Origin: Allobosea sp. WAO
GTDB taxonomy: Bacteria > Pseudomonadota > Alphaproteobacteria > Rhizobiales > Beijerinckiaceae
Assembly (NCBI RefSeq): GCF_001509835.1
Contig: NZ_JXTJ01000006.1
Location: forward strand, 1-64,000
Reading direction: 5' to 3'
DNA length: 64,000 nucleotides
Under the pieces are notes generated by a model. The model did not search any database. It was not told the DNA's origin and saw only the letters and a program-made list of their open reading frames with translations. Positions 26,445-35,768 of the stretch are shown in pieces (position 1 is the first letter of the stretch; every line of letters starts with the position of its first letter). The position numbers and the translations under genes are program-made.

Positions 26445-27893
26445 ATGCTTGATCTGAAGACGGTTCTGGTCGTCGCGCTGGCGACCGCAAGCCTGCAGGC
26501 TGCCGCCTGGGTCTTCGTATGGCAGGCATGGCGCCATCTCTACGAGCTCAAGTTCATCGCCGCTGGCTTCGGTGCCATTGCCGCCGGTCTTCTCCTGATG
26601 ATCCTTCGCGGCGCGGAGCCCGAGCCTCTGGCCATCGTGCTGCACAATACCGTCATCAAGCTGGGCCTCGTCCTGCTTGCCGAAGGCCTTGCCCGCTTCC
26701 TGGGACAACCGCGCTATACTTGGGTTGGCGTCTCGCTCCTCGTCTGCCAGATTGCGATCTGGAGTGCCGCAGTCGCGATCGACCCCGGCGACATCGCGAT
26801 CCGCATTTACAGCTCGACCGCTTTCACCGTGGTCATGATGTCGGTGATGTGCCTGGGTCTCGTGCGCGACAGAACCCAGCCGAAGCTCCTGCGCTGGATT
26901 ACCATCGGCATTCTCGTCGAGTACATGGCGGCGAGCCTGCTGCAGAGCGTCATCGAGTATCGATTGCCGGCCGATTTCGACGGCGGCCCGATCCTGGCCG
27001 ACCGCAATGCCTGGTACCTGTTGCAAGGCACGCTCTTCCTGATCGCGTTCTTCGCGTGCCTCCTCTTCATGGTCAGCGCGAGGCTTTCCGCCGATCTGCG
27101 CAGGAAGCACGATGCCCTGCTGCGGGAGGTCGAAGAGCGGCGAAAGCTAGAGAGCAGACTGAGTGCCAGCCTCGAGACCGAGCGTGCCTTGCGCGACGAG
27201 CAGGCGGACTTCATGCGCGTCGTCAGCCATGAATTTCGCACACCGCTCGCGATTATCCGCAACGCTGCCGACATGATCGGCCTTGTCGGCGAAACATCAT
27301 CCGGCGCGAACCGAGAGCGGCTCGCCGGCATCGGAGAGGCGCTCAATCGACTCTTCTCTCTGATTGACAGGTTCATGGCGGACGACCGGGAAAACGGCTT
27401 TCAACCCGAGCCGCTGCAGCTCGGCTCGCTGATCGGGGACGTGCGGCTGCATTTTGAGATGACGGAGCGCGGCGATCGTCTGCATTTCAGCCTGGCCGAC
27501 GAAGCGGTCTCTCTCCATGCCGACCCGGATATGCTCGGAACGGTGCTTATCAACCTGATCGACAACGCGCTGAAATATGCGCCGGACGACCCGTCGATCC
27601 GCGTCGAAGCCTGGGAAGAACAGGGTTCTGTCGTGATCTGCGTCCGTGATCGGGGCATCGGCATTCCCGGCGCCGAAGCAAGCAAGATCGGCCGCCGCTT
27701 CTTTCGGGCCTCCAATGCCAAGGCGAGCGCGGGTACCGGTCTCGGGCTCTACGCGGCCCGTAAGTTCCTAGCCTATCACGGCGGAAGGTTGCAGCTCGTT
27801 TCGAACGGTGGAGATGGCACGACGGCCATCGTGCGCGTGCCGTCGTCATCTGGGGCGCGCCCTGCCGATCTGCGAGAGGAGATGACAGCGTGA
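26445..27893 (+). CDS. Membrane sensor histidine kinase
   Basis: A 482-residue kinase. The first 210 residues hold about seven membrane segments with short loops, a 7TM-type sensor rather than a periplasmic domain. A coiled linker (about 215-252) leads to the HisKA motif VVSHEFRTPL with His262 as phosphoacceptor. The ATPase domain has the N-box NLIDNALKYAP, G1 RDRGIGIPG and G2 GTGLGLYAARKF. The final codons overlap the response-regulator start (GTGA). It is divergent from the unknown gene at 25578. The signal sensed cannot be read from the sequence. Confidence 0.9.
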   Translation: MLDLKTVLVVALATASLQAAAWVFVWQAWRHLYELKFIAAGFGAIAAGLLLMILRGAEPEPLAIVLHNTVIKLGLVLLAEGLARFLGQPRYTWVGVSLLVCQIAIWSAAVAIDPGDIAIRIYSSTAFTVVMMSVMCLGLVRDRTQPKLLRWITIGILVEYMAASLLQSVIEYRLPADFDGGPILADRNAWYLLQGTLFLIAFFACLLFMVSARLSADLRRKHDALLREVEERRKLESRLSASLETERALRDEQADFMRVVSHEFRTPLAIIRNAADMIGLVGETSSGANRERLAGIGEALNRLFSLIDRFMADDRENGFQPEPLQLGSLIGDVRLHFEMTERGDRLHFSLADEAVSLHADPDMLGTVLINLIDNALKYAPDDPSIRVEAWEEQGSVVICVRDRGIGIPGAEASKIGRRFFRASNAKASAGTGLGLYAARKFLAYHGGRLQLVSNGGDGTTAIVRVPSSSGARPADLREEMTA

Positions 27894-28585
27894 CGCATAT
27901 TCTGATCGTCGAGGACGAGAAGAGGCTGCGCAAGGATCTGGTCGATTTCCTGGGGCTCTGCGGATTCGCTGCCAGCGGGGTCGCCACGGCGCATGAGCTG
28001 CGTCAGGTCCTGGCGGAAGGCCTTTCGCCGGACGTCATCGTGCTCGATGTCGGCCTGCCGGACGGTGACGGCTTCGAACTCGCGAGCGAACTTCGCAAAG
28101 CCCAACGCTGCGGGATCATCATGCTGACGGCGCTCGGCGACAGCGAAGACCGCATTCGAGGCTTCGAGAGCGGCGCCGACATCTATCTCGTCAAGCACAG
28201 CACGCTGCGCGAGATCGAGGCCGCGATCCGCAGCCTGCTGCGAAGAAGTGTGAACTCGTCCAACTCGGCGAATGGCAGCGGGGATCAATGGGCGCTGAAC
28301 GGCGCCAACTGGACGCTGGTCGCTCCCAATCACCGGTCGCTCAAGCTGACAGCGACCGAATTTGCCTTCATGAGCGTGCTCTGCAGCCGCGGCGGCAGCA
28401 CCTGCCCGCGCGAGTTGCTGATGGAAACGCTGGCTCGCCCCAGGGCGAATTTCGGCAATCGGCATCTCGACGCTATCGTCAGCCGGCTGCGCCGGAAGAT
28501 CGAGGAGCGCACGAGCCTGCCGGCTCCGATCAGGGTCGTCTACGGCGTCGGCTATACGTTCACGGCGACGACCATCTTGGAATGA
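27890..28585 (+). CDS. OmpR-family response regulator
   Basis: A 231-residue DNA-binding response regulator, GTG start inside the kinase stop, with AGAGGAGA upstream. The receiver has an acidic pair in VEDE (residues 8-9), phosphoacceptor Asp53 in VLDVGLPDGDG and the conserved Thr in MLTAL. After the conserved Lys the usual Pro is replaced by His (LVKHST). The C-terminal winged helix (about 145-228) contains TATEFAFMSVL and RHLDAIVSRLRRKIE, ending VYGVGYTF. It forms a pair with the adjacent kinase; targets are unknown, and the neighbouring autotransporter is one candidate. Confidence 0.9.
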   Translation: MTHILIVEDEKRLRKDLVDFLGLCGFAASGVATAHELRQVLAEGLSPDVIVLDVGLPDGDGFELASELRKAQRCGIIMLTALGDSEDRIRGFESGADIYLVKHSTLREIEAAIRSLLRRSVNSSNSANGSGDQWALNGANWTLVAPNHRSLKLTATEFAFMSVLCSRGGSTCPRELLMETLARPRANFGNRHLDAIVSRLRRKIEERTSLPAPIRVVYGVGYTFTATTILE

Positions 28586-29004
28586 GCATCGGCTGAGCGA
28601 TGGTGCCGGATGTCCGCATCGGTCACCTGGGCTGGCTGCGAACGCGATCGCCGGCGACGAGCGACCGTGCTTTCCGCGCAAGCTAGAAAATGGGGCACGA
28701 AAAGCTGCCGCGCAGAGTTCTCGGCAAGTTGCCCGCTACCGCGATGCCGGCACGGCTGCGGTCACGAGGGGCGCGGGCGGTTTGGCTTCGATGATGAAAA
28801 TGCTCTCAGCGATCAAGGAGGCCCCGCGCTATCTCTCGTCGTAGGGGGCCGTACGGGCGGGGGCCGGGCAGAGGTGACTTGCTCTCGTTCTGGGCCGAGT
28901 CGTGACGGCAGGGCAGCATCACGAAACCCGCGCGAAACGCATGAGCTTCCATCGCCGATCGGTTCAAAGTGCTTGAAATCGCTCGGGCTGGCTGCCGAGA
29001 GAAA
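28586..29004. other. 419-base stretch without a supported gene
   Basis: Between the response regulator and the tRNA there are open frames on both strands, but none has a credible Shine-Dalgarno, recognisable protein or consistent codon use. No clear terminator was found either. Confidence 0.4.
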
Positions 29005-29081
29005 TGGTAGCGGGAGAGGGACTTGAACCCCCGACACGCGGATTATGATTCCGCTGCTCTAACCAGCTGAGCTACCCCGCC
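29005..29081 (-). tRNA. tRNA-Met (anticodon CAT)
   Basis: The 77-base gene folds as a full cloverleaf with encoded CCA. The D arm has AGCTCAGCTGGTTAGAGC, the anticodon arm is GCGGA-ATCATAA-TCCGC and the T arm contains GGTTCAAGTCC. The CAT anticodon and the TAGCTCAG layout fit elongator Met. A tRNA-Ile with lysidine-modified CAT cannot be fully excluded by eye. The first acceptor pair is G-U. Confidence 0.92.
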
Positions 29082-29173
29082 CCGATGCGCCGCGTCTCAG
29101 AAGACGCTCAATCGCGACGGCGCGGATATAGGGTTTTGCGGGGGGGCGCGTCAAGCCTTCCTCGCGTAGGCAT

Positions 29174-29803
29174 TCACCGCAATTTTTTCAGGCGCACGAC
29201 CTTGAAGTAGCCTTGGCCGACATGGACGGTCTCATAGCGGCCCGTCGCGGCTGCCCAATCGGTCAGCCGGCTGACCTTGAAATCGCTGCTCCAGCCGACC
29301 GCCTTGGCCAGCGGGGCCACCAGCGACCAGAGCGGCGCGGCAAGCCCGCCTTCACCGACAAGGCGGCTGGAGATAACGATCTCGCCGCCCGGCCGCAGCA
29401 CACGGTCCATTTCGCTCAGCGCCTGCTCGGGATCCGGCACCAGCGTGATCACGAACTGCGCGGTGACCGCGTCGAAGGAGCGATCGGCGAAGCCGAGGCG
29501 GCAGGCATCCATGACGAGCAGGCCGCGGACATGGCCCAGGCCCTGGCTCTCGACCTTGGCCTTGGCGACGCGCAGCATGTCGAGCGAGAGATCGGCGCCG
29601 ACCACCTGCCGGTCGGGCTCGAAATAGGGCAGGGTCAGCCCGGTGCCGACGCCGATCTCGAGGATGTCGCGGCCGCAGGCGCAGGCCGCCGCCACCGCCT
29701 CGCGCTGGGCGCGCGAGAGCAGCCCTTGATAGATCCGGTCGTAGAATTTCGCCCAGACCGCATAGACGCGCTTCTGCGCGTCGAGACCCTTGCCAGCCGT
29801 CAT
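29174..29803 (-). CDS. Class I SAM-dependent methyltransferase, PmtA-like
   Basis: A 209-residue Rossmann methyltransferase. The SAM motif I is [16 protein letters not shown], followed by the acidic GADLSLDML, motif [13 protein letters not shown] and motif [14 protein letters not shown]. The N-terminal [16 protein letters not shown] matches short phosphatidylethanolamine N-methyltransferases of the Rhodobacter PmtA type (about 200 residues), which make phosphatidylcholine. Ubiquinone-pathway methyltransferases look similar, so the substrate is probable, not certain. Its ATG overlaps the mnmA stop, so the two are co-translated. Confidence 0.75.
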   Translation of the reverse strand: MTAGKGLDAQKRVYAVWAKFYDRIYQGLLSRAQREAVAAACACGRDILEIGVGTGLTLPYFEPDRQVVGADLSLDMLRVAKAKVESQGLGHVRGLLVMDACRLGFADRSFDAVTAQFVITLVPDPEQALSEMDRVLRPGGEIVISSRLVGEGGLAAPLWSLVAPLAKAVGWSSDFKVSRLTDWAAATGRYETVHVGQGYFKVVRLKKLR

Positions 29804-30984
29804 GATGTCGCGAGCGAAAGTTCCGGAGTGTCGGGAATATGGCGGGTCTTTTCAGGCAGGATGACGCCGCCGCCGAGGACGCGCGCACCTGCGCCGGCAT
29901 GATCGTAGATCACGCAGGCTTGGCCGGGCGAGACGCCTTCCTCGCCCTGGGCGAGCAGGACGTGCACGCCCCTCTCGTCGACGAGGAGACGCGCTTCGCG
30001 CGGCGCCCGCGTCGAGCGCACGCGGACCGCGACTTCGAGGCCTTCGGGCGGCAGTGCAGCGAGGGCTATGTCGCCGATCCAGTTGAGATCGCGCAGGTCG
30101 ACGCGGCTGACGCTGAGGGCCTCGCGCGGGCCGACGATGACGCGGGCGTTCTGCGCGTCGAGAGCGACGACATAGAGCGGCTCGGCGCCGCTAATGCCCA
30201 GGCCCTTGCGCTGGCCGACCGTGTAGCGCAGCACGCCTTCATGCTGGCCGAGCACGCGCCCGTCGAGATGCACGATCTGGCCGGGGCGGGCGGCGCCTGG
30301 CTTCAGTCGCTCGATGACGTCGGCATAGCGGCCGTTCGGCACGAAGCAGATGTCCTGGCTGTCGGGCTTGTCGGCGATGGCGAGGCCGAATTCGGCGGCA
30401 AGCGCTCGGGTCTCGGCCTTCTCCATCTCGCCGAGCGGGAAGCGCAGCAGATCGAGCTGCTCCTGCGTGGTGGCGTAGAGAAAATAGCTCTGGTCGCGGT
30501 TCTCGTCGGCGGCGCGGAACAGGCCGCGATGGCCGTTGCCGAGATCGCGGCTGGCGACATAGTGGCCGGTGGCGAGCGCGTCAGCCCCGAGCTCGCGGGC
30601 GAGGCCGAGCAGGTCGCGGAACTTCACGGTGCGGTTGCACTCGACGCAAGGGATCGGCGTCTCGCCGGCGAGGTAGCTCTCGGCGAAGCGCTCGATCACC
30701 GCATCGCGGAAGCGGCTCTCATAGTCGAGCACGTAATGCGGGATGCCGATCGCCTCGGCGACGCGGCGGGCGTCGTGAATGTCCTGTCCGGCGCAGCAGG
30801 CTCCGGCGCGGTGCACGGCAGCGCCATGATCGTAGAGCTGGAGCGTGACGCCGACGACGTCATAGCCCTGGCGCTTCAGCAGCGCCGCCACCACAGAGGA
30901 ATCGACGCCACCCGACATCGCGGCGACGACGCGCGTCGCCGCAGGCGGCTTGGCGATGTCCAGCGAGTTGAGCGGGGCGGTCAT
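29800..30984 (-). CDS. mnmA: tRNA-specific 2-thiouridylase MnmA
   Basis: MnmA makes 2-thiouridine at wobble position 34 of Lys, Glu and Gln tRNAs. The 394-residue protein has the PP-loop SGGVDSS near residue 24, the catalytic cysteine in [11 protein letters not shown] and the second cysteine in DSQDICF, plus a C-terminal barrel domain. ATG 30984 (MTAPLNS) is chosen because the frame further upstream runs through the promoter region shared with fliK. It overlaps the methyltransferase gene by ATGA. Confidence 0.93.
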   Translation of the reverse strand: MTAPLNSLDIAKPPAATRVVAAMSGGVDSSVVAALLKRQGYDVVGVTLQLYDHGAAVHRAGACCAGQDIHDARRVAEAIGIPHYVLDYESRFRDAVIERFAESYLAGETPIPCVECNRTVKFRDLLGLARELGADALATGHYVASRDLGNGHRGLFRAADENRDQSYFLYATTQEQLDLLRFPLGEMEKAETRALAAEFGLAIADKPDSQDICFVPNGRYADVIERLKPGAARPGQIVHLDGRVLGQHEGVLRYTVGQRKGLGISGAEPLYVVALDAQNARVIVGPREALSVSRVDLRDLNWIGDIALAALPPEGLEVAVRVRSTRAPREARLLVDERGVHVLLAQGEEGVSPGQACVIYDHAGAGARVLGGGVILPEKTRHIPDTPELSLATS

Positions 30985-31173
30985 GGCAATGTCTGGCGCA
31001 AGGTGAAACGAGGGCGGGGGTGCCCTCCTGGCGCGTTCTATACCGGCTTTGCCGGGTCTGGACCAGCATCCGCCCGGCAAATACTGCCGGGACGGAACGT
31101 CGATGCGGCGCTTCCTGCCGGGATCTGACCAGGTGTGATCGGGCAAGTAACTGATTTTGCGATTTTATTTATC

Positions 31174-31189
31174 TGGCCCGGCTCTTGCT
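31174..31189 (+). promoter_or_regulatory. Sigma-54 promoter upstream of fliK
   Basis: TGGCCCG-GCTC-TTGCT matches the -24/-12 consensus with the exact GG-N10-GC spacing. It lies about 48 bases before the fliK ATG. FlbD, a sigma-54 activator encoded at 37854, is the likely partner. Confidence 0.7.
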
Positions 31190-31236
31190 GTGGCGAGGCT
31201 GGCGCCCTTCGCCGTTTCGCCGTTCCGGAGTCCTCC

Positions 31237-32796
31237 ATGTCCACCGCGTCGATCTCGCGTTCTCCATACGAGACTGCGCCACTGGTGCGCCGCGATCCCG
31301 GCAGGGCGCGCGGCAGCGATGAGGTCTTCACGCTGCCGGCGGTCGAGAAACGGGAGGCAAACGATACCGCGAACCGCCCGCGCCCGCGCGCCGAGCAGGG
31401 GCGCGGCGCCAGCGAAACCACGGCGAGGGGGAGCGAGCGCGCAGGCGCTAAGGAGGCAGCCGAGACGACCAATTCTGGCGCAGTGGCTAAGGCCGAGGGC
31501 GGGGACAAGACGACAGAGTCCGCGAAAGCAGGCGAAGCTCTGGCTGAAGCCGGCAAGCAGGGTGGCGAGGCGGTGGCCGAGACGGCCGCGCCAGCCGAGA
31601 AGCCGGCGACCGGCGAGGAGATGATCGTCGTCCTGCCGCAGCCGGTGCCGCCAGCGGTTCCGGCCGAACAGGCAAAGCCAGTGCTCGAAGCGCCGTTCGA
31701 GGGGGCGGCTCAGCCTGTTCCGGACGCCGTCGCAACGGCGGCTGAGACGCCGCCGGAGGCTGCCAAGCCCGCAACCGGGCCAGGCGAGATCGCGACGCAA
31801 TTCCTGGCGCTTGTCGCTGCGACGCAGCAGCCCGGTAACGCTGTCGAGCCCGACGACGCCGCGGACAAAGAGGCGGGCGCTGTGCCTGACGGCAAGGCGG
31901 AGACCGTGAGCGCGCTGCCGGCGGTCGCCGCCGTCGCGCCGGCTCCGGTCGCTCCGGTCAAGGTCGAAGGCGAGGCGAGCGCCGGTGCCGAAGGCGTTGC
32001 CGGTGAGGCCAAGGCCGCGGTCAAGCCGGCTGTGGCGGGGGCCATGCTGCCGGCCGAGGCCGTCAAGGCCGATCCCCAGACGACCGACGAGGTCGGCGCG
32101 ACTGCGGGCAACGCCACCGCTGCCACGGCCAGCACCGAAGGCAAGGTCGCCGAGCGTCCTGCAGGTGTCGGGCAGGTTCCGGCGGCCCCGGATGGTGGCA
32201 AGGCGGATGCACCGCAGCAGGCCGCGCCGTCGGTGCCGCAGGCGATCCCGGTTGCCAGCCCGCAGCTTCAGAAGCCCGAGCTGGCTCCGACGCCGCTCGA
32301 TGCTGCCGCCCAGGCCAATGCGCAGGCGCAGGCCGAGGGGAACGCCCGGGCGCCCGTCGAGACGACGCGGCCGACGCCGCTGCATGTCGTGCCGGTCGAG
32401 ATCGGCGCGCGGGCGCTCGCCGGCAACAAGCGCTTCGACATCAGGCTCGATCCGGCCGAGCTCGGCCGCGTCGATGTTCGCCTGGAGATCTCCGACAAGG
32501 GCGAAGTCAGCGCCAAGCTGACGGTAGACCGGGTCGAGACGCTGCATCTTTTGCAGCGCGATGCGCGGACGCTGGAACGGGCCTTCGAGCAGGCCGGGCT
32601 GAAACCGTCCGAAGGCGGGGTCGAGATGAGCCTGCGCGACTCCGCCGATCAGAGCTCGCGCCAGCACCGGCAGGACGATGAAGGCGCACGCACGCGCCGG
32701 ACCTGGGTCGAGACTGCCGAAGAGGGCGTGCCCGTGACCGAGACGGCGCCGCTGCGCCGGGCCGCAAGGCTCGGCGGCGTCGACCTCAGCATTTGA
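31237..32796 (+). CDS. fliK: Flagellar hook-length control protein FliK
   Basis: A 519-residue protein. The first ~380 residues are Ala-, Glu- and Pro-rich and of low complexity, as in FliK rulers. The C-terminal Flg_hook domain (about 385-480) is clear: RFDIRLDPAELGRVDVRLE and LTVDRVETLHLLQRDARTLE followed by ERAFEQAGLKP. FliK measures hook length and switches the export gate to filament substrates. The ATG is preceded by CGGAG and a sigma-54 promoter. flgD follows 15 bases later. It is divergent from mnmA. Confidence 0.85.
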   Translation: MSTASISRSPYETAPLVRRDPGRARGSDEVFTLPAVEKREANDTANRPRPRAEQGRGASETTARGSERAGAKEAAETTNSGAVAKAEGGDKTTESAKAGEALAEAGKQGGEAVAETAAPAEKPATGEEMIVVLPQPVPPAVPAEQAKPVLEAPFEGAAQPVPDAVATAAETPPEAAKPATGPGEIATQFLALVAATQQPGNAVEPDDAADKEAGAVPDGKAETVSALPAVAAVAPAPVAPVKVEGEASAGAEGVAGEAKAAVKPAVAGAMLPAEAVKADPQTTDEVGATAGNATAATASTEGKVAERPAGVGQVPAAPDGGKADAPQQAAPSVPQAIPVASPQLQKPELAPTPLDAAAQANAQAQAEGNARAPVETTRPTPLHVVPVEIGARALAGNKRFDIRLDPAELGRVDVRLEISDKGEVSAKLTVDRVETLHLLQRDARTLERAFEQAGLKPSEGGVEMSLRDSADQSSRQHRQDDEGARTRRTWVETAEEGVPVTETAPLRRAARLGGVDLSI

Positions 32797-32811
32797 TAGA
32801 GAGGCGACAGG

Positions 32812-33492
32812 ATGAGCATCTCCAACACCCCCGCCTTGAGCAATTCAGCTGTCACCGCCGCGCAGAACGGCACCAATGCCAGCGGCGGCGGCACCTCGAT
32901 CGCCAATAATTTCGACCAGTTCCTGACGCTGCTGACGACGCAGCTCAAGAACCAGAACCCGCTCGACCCGCTCGACACCAACCAGTTCACCCAGCAGCTG
33001 GTGCAGTTCGCGGGCGTCGAGCAGCAGCTCAAGCAGAACGAGACGCTGACCGCGCTGCTCGGGGTCAGCAAGGCGACGACCGGGGCGAGCGCGATCGGCT
33101 TCGTCGGGCAGAGCGTGACAGCGGACGGGGCGGCGACGCAGCTCAAGGAAGGCAAGGCCGAATGGAAGCTCAACGCCTCCAAGGGCGGCACGGCGACCAT
33201 CACGATCAAGGATGCGAACGGCAAGGTCGTGCAGACCGGCACGACGACGCTGACGGCCGGCGACCAGAGCTATAGCTGGGACGGCAAGACCTCGACCGGG
33301 ACGGCCGCTCCTGACGGCGAGTACACCATCACCGTCGACGCCAGGGACCTCGCGGGAGCCGCGATCACCGTCAAGACCGAGGTGCGCGGCGTCGTTGACG
33401 GCGTTGATTTCTCGACCGCCGTGCCGACCCTGCTGATCGGCGCGATCAAGGTGCCGCTCGATCGGGTGAAGTCGGTGAAGAGCAGTTCCTGA
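32812..33492 (+). CDS. flgD: Flagellar hook capping protein FlgD
   Basis: FlgD caps the growing hook and is later replaced by hook-associated proteins. The 226-residue protein has the diagnostic N-terminal FLTLLTTQLKNQNPLDPLDT and QFTQQLVQFAGVEQQL, then the FlgD Ig-like/tudor domain (about 85-220) with TSTGTAAPDGEYTITVDA. GAGGCGACAGG provides the Shine-Dalgarno. It is co-oriented with fliK and probably in the same sigma-54 transcript. Confidence 0.93.
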   Translation: MSISNTPALSNSAVTAAQNGTNASGGGTSIANNFDQFLTLLTTQLKNQNPLDPLDTNQFTQQLVQFAGVEQQLKQNETLTALLGVSKATTGASAIGFVGQSVTADGAATQLKEGKAEWKLNASKGGTATITIKDANGKVVQTGTTTLTAGDQSYSWDGKTSTGTAAPDGEYTITVDARDLAGAAITVKTEVRGVVDGVDFSTAVPTLLIGAIKVPLDRVKSVKSSS

Positions 33493-33595
33493 CGGCGCGG
33501 CATACTGAAAGCCTGCGCGGTTGCTTTAGGCAAAATTTAAGTCCGGAGGGGTACGGTCGGGAAGAAGTAGGTCTGTTGAGTTGTGTGAGTGTACC

Positions 33596-33871
33596 ATGAC
33601 CGAGCCGCTGCGACCGCGCGTGAAGTATGTCATCGGCCCCGACGGGAGCCCGCTGACCATCGCCGATCTGCCCCCGATGAACACCCGCCGCTGGGTGATC
33701 CGGCGCAAGGCCGAAGTCGTCGCCGCCGTGCGCGGCGGTCTGCTCAGCCTGGAGGAGGCCTGCCAGCGCTACACGCTGACGGTGGATGAGTTCCTGAGCT
33801 GGCAGATGTCGATCGACCAGCATGGCCTTGCCGGCCTGCGTACCACCCGTATCCAGCATTATCGCCAGTAG
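33596..33871 (+). CDS. sciP: CtrA inhibitor SciP (DUF1153)
   Basis: A 91-residue helix-turn-helix protein with the family core YVIGPDGSPLTIADLPP, then TRRWVIRRKAEVVAAVRGGL and YTLTVDEFLSWQ. In Caulobacter SciP binds CtrA-activated promoters and represses them in early S phase; DUF1153 proteins are the conserved alphaproteobacterial family. ATG 33596 is chosen over an upstream in-frame GTG (33581) because the conserved protein begins there. A strong terminator follows. Confidence 0.9.
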   Translation: MTEPLRPRVKYVIGPDGSPLTIADLPPMNTRRWVIRRKAEVVAAVRGGLLSLEEACQRYTLTVDEFLSWQMSIDQHGLAGLRTTRIQHYRQ

Positions 33872-33895
33872 GCGTTGCTGCATTTCGCGTTCTCA

Positions 33896-33927
33896 GAGGC
33901 GCCGGTCCCGGAAGGGACCGGCGCCTC
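33896..33927 (+). terminator. Terminator after sciP
   Basis: A perfect 14-bp G+C-rich stem (33896-33909 with 33914-33927) around GGAA starts 25 bases after the sciP stop. The T-run is weak (CGGCGTTTATG). Confidence 0.7.
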
Positions 33928-33980
33928 TCGGCGTTTATGCCCACTGAATTCCATCTTGAAACGCTCCGATCATCCCGCCG

Positions 33981-33999
33981 TTAACCGGGCGCTAACCAT
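33981..33999 (+). promoter_or_regulatory. CtrA box upstream of fliF
   Basis: TTAA (33981) and CTAA (33992) are separated by exactly seven bases, one mismatch from the TTAA-N7-TTAA CtrA site. The right half extends to the CTAACCAT form. It lies about 75 bases before the fliF start. Confidence 0.6.
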
Positions 34000-34071
34000 C
34001 CACTGGGAAAAACTTGCCTAGCGATAGCTGTGCGGATTGGTCCGCGTCGGCAGTGGGCATCGGATGGCGGC

Positions 34072-35757
34072 GTGAACGGCTTGGTCGATCAGTTCCGGAG
34101 ATTTGGCGCGGCGCGGCTGGCGGCGATGCTGGCGGTGACGCTGGCGCTGATCGGCTTCTTCGCCTTCGTCATGTTGCGCATGTCGCAGCCGGCGATGGGC
34201 GTGCTCTTCGCCGATCTGTCGAGCCAGGATGTCAGCGCGATCCTCAAGGATCTCGATGCGCGTGGCGTCAAGTATGAGCTGCGCGGCGACGGCCAGACCA
34301 TTCTCGCGCCGCGCGCCGACGTGCCGCGCCTGCGGCTCGATCTCGCCGGCAAGGGCATCCCGTCCGGCGGCGGCGTCGGCTATGAGATCTTCGACAAGGG
34401 CGACGCCTTCTCCTCGACCAGCTTCGTCCAGAACATCAACCATCTGCGCGCGCTCGAGGGCGAGCTGTCGCGCACCATCCGCTCGATCGGCCGGGTCCAG
34501 GCCGCGCGCGTCCATCTCGTCATTCCCGAGCGACGCCTGTTCGAGCGCGACCGCGAGCCGCCGCGCGCCTCGATCGCACTCAAGCTCGCCGGTGATCTCG
34601 ACGCCGCCCAGGTCCGGGCGGTGCGCCATCTCGTGGCGTCGGCGGTGGACGGCCTGAAGCCGGAGCGGGTCTCGATCGTCGACGAGCGCGGCCGCCTGCT
34701 GGCTGACGGCGCGCAGGGCGAGCAGGGTCTCGCCGGCGTCGGCCTCGACGAGCGCCAGGGCGCGATCGAGCGGCGCATCAAGTCGCAGGTCGAGGATATC
34801 GTCGCGAGCATCGTCGGTCCCGGCCGGGCGCGCGTCCAGGTCTCGGCCTCGCTCGACAGCAACCGCATCGAAAGCCGCTCGGAGACCTTCGATCCCGAGA
34901 GCAAGGTCATCCGTTCGAGCCAGAACCGCAACGAGACCTCGACCACCAACGAGGCGCGCGAGGGCGTCACTGTCGGCAACGAGCTGCCGGGCGCGCAGCA
35001 GCCGAACCAGGCCCAGCAGGGGGTGCAGAAGGACGCCACCAACAAGAACGAGGAAGTGGTCAACTACGAGATCTCGCGCACCACGCGCACCGAGGTGCTC
35101 GAGGGCGGGCGCGTCCGCAAGCTTTCGGTCGCGGTGCTGGTCGACGGCACCTATGCCCGCGGCCAGGGCGCCGAGGCGGGCTACCAGCCGCGGAGCCAGG
35201 AGGAACTTGAGCGGATCGGCCAGCTGGTGCGCACCGCCATCGGCTTCGACCGGCAGCGCGGCGACCAGGTCGAGGTCGTGAATCTGCGCTTCGCCGAAGG
35301 GCCGCAGGCGCAGACCGATCTCGTCGAGCAGAGCCTGATGCAGCAGCTGCTCTCCTTCACCAAGGAGGACATGGTCCGCTTCGCCGAGATCGCCGTGATC
35401 TCGCTCTTGATCCTGATCGTGCTGATGGTGGTGGTGCGTCCGCTGCTCAAGCAGGTGCTGGCGCCCGAACACGACTTCCGGGCCATCCCGACCTTCATGC
35501 GCAATGGCGTGATCGTCACCACGGCCGAGCAGGGCACGGGTGATCCCGCGAACCTGCCCGCCGTCACCGGCGGAGGCGCCGGCGATGGCGGCGATGGCGA
35601 TGTCGTGGCCCCGTCCGAGCGGATGCTCGCGATCGCGCAGGTCAAGGGCCAGCTCAAGGCGCAGTCGGTCGAGAAGATCGGCGCCATGGTCTCGCAGAAC
35701 CCCGCGGATTCGGTTGCGGTGCTGCGCGGCTGGATCCACGAAAAAGCACCGGCGTGA
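34072..35757 (+). CDS. fliF: Flagellar MS-ring protein FliF
   Basis: FliF builds the inner-membrane MS ring that seats the rotor and export gate. The 561-residue protein from GTG 34072 begins with NGLVDQFRRFGAARLAAML; GTG 34030 would add 14 residues. Membrane segments occur near residues 13-35 and 445-465. Between them lie the ring-building motifs (GIPSGGGVGYEIFDKGDAF, then EGELSRTIRSI). The C-terminal cytoplasmic tail that binds FliG is present (about residues 500-561). fliG follows 11 bases later. Confidence 0.95.
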   Translation: MNGLVDQFRRFGAARLAAMLAVTLALIGFFAFVMLRMSQPAMGVLFADLSSQDVSAILKDLDARGVKYELRGDGQTILAPRADVPRLRLDLAGKGIPSGGGVGYEIFDKGDAFSSTSFVQNINHLRALEGELSRTIRSIGRVQAARVHLVIPERRLFERDREPPRASIALKLAGDLDAAQVRAVRHLVASAVDGLKPERVSIVDERGRLLADGAQGEQGLAGVGLDERQGAIERRIKSQVEDIVASIVGPGRARVQVSASLDSNRIESRSETFDPESKVIRSSQNRNETSTTNEAREGVTVGNELPGAQQPNQAQQGVQKDATNKNEEVVNYEISRTTRTEVLEGGRVRKLSVAVLVDGTYARGQGAEAGYQPRSQEELERIGQLVRTAIGFDRQRGDQVEVVNLRFAEGPQAQTDLVEQSLMQQLLSFTKEDMVRFAEIAVISLLILIVLMVVVRPLLKQVLAPEHDFRAIPTFMRNGVIVTTAEQGTGDPANLPAVTGGGAGDGGDGDVVAPSERMLAIAQVKGQLKAQSVEKIGAMVSQNPADSVAVLRGWIHEKAPA

Positions 35758-35768
35758 GGGGCTGAACG

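Noticed and set aside
28610..29026. A 138-residue plus-strand gene before the tRNA
   Set aside because: It overlaps the tRNA 3' end, lacks a Shine-Dalgarno and shows no recognisable features.
29839..31128. A 429-residue plus-strand gene opposite mnmA
   Set aside because: It is an antisense shadow of mnmA, which has all its catalytic motifs.
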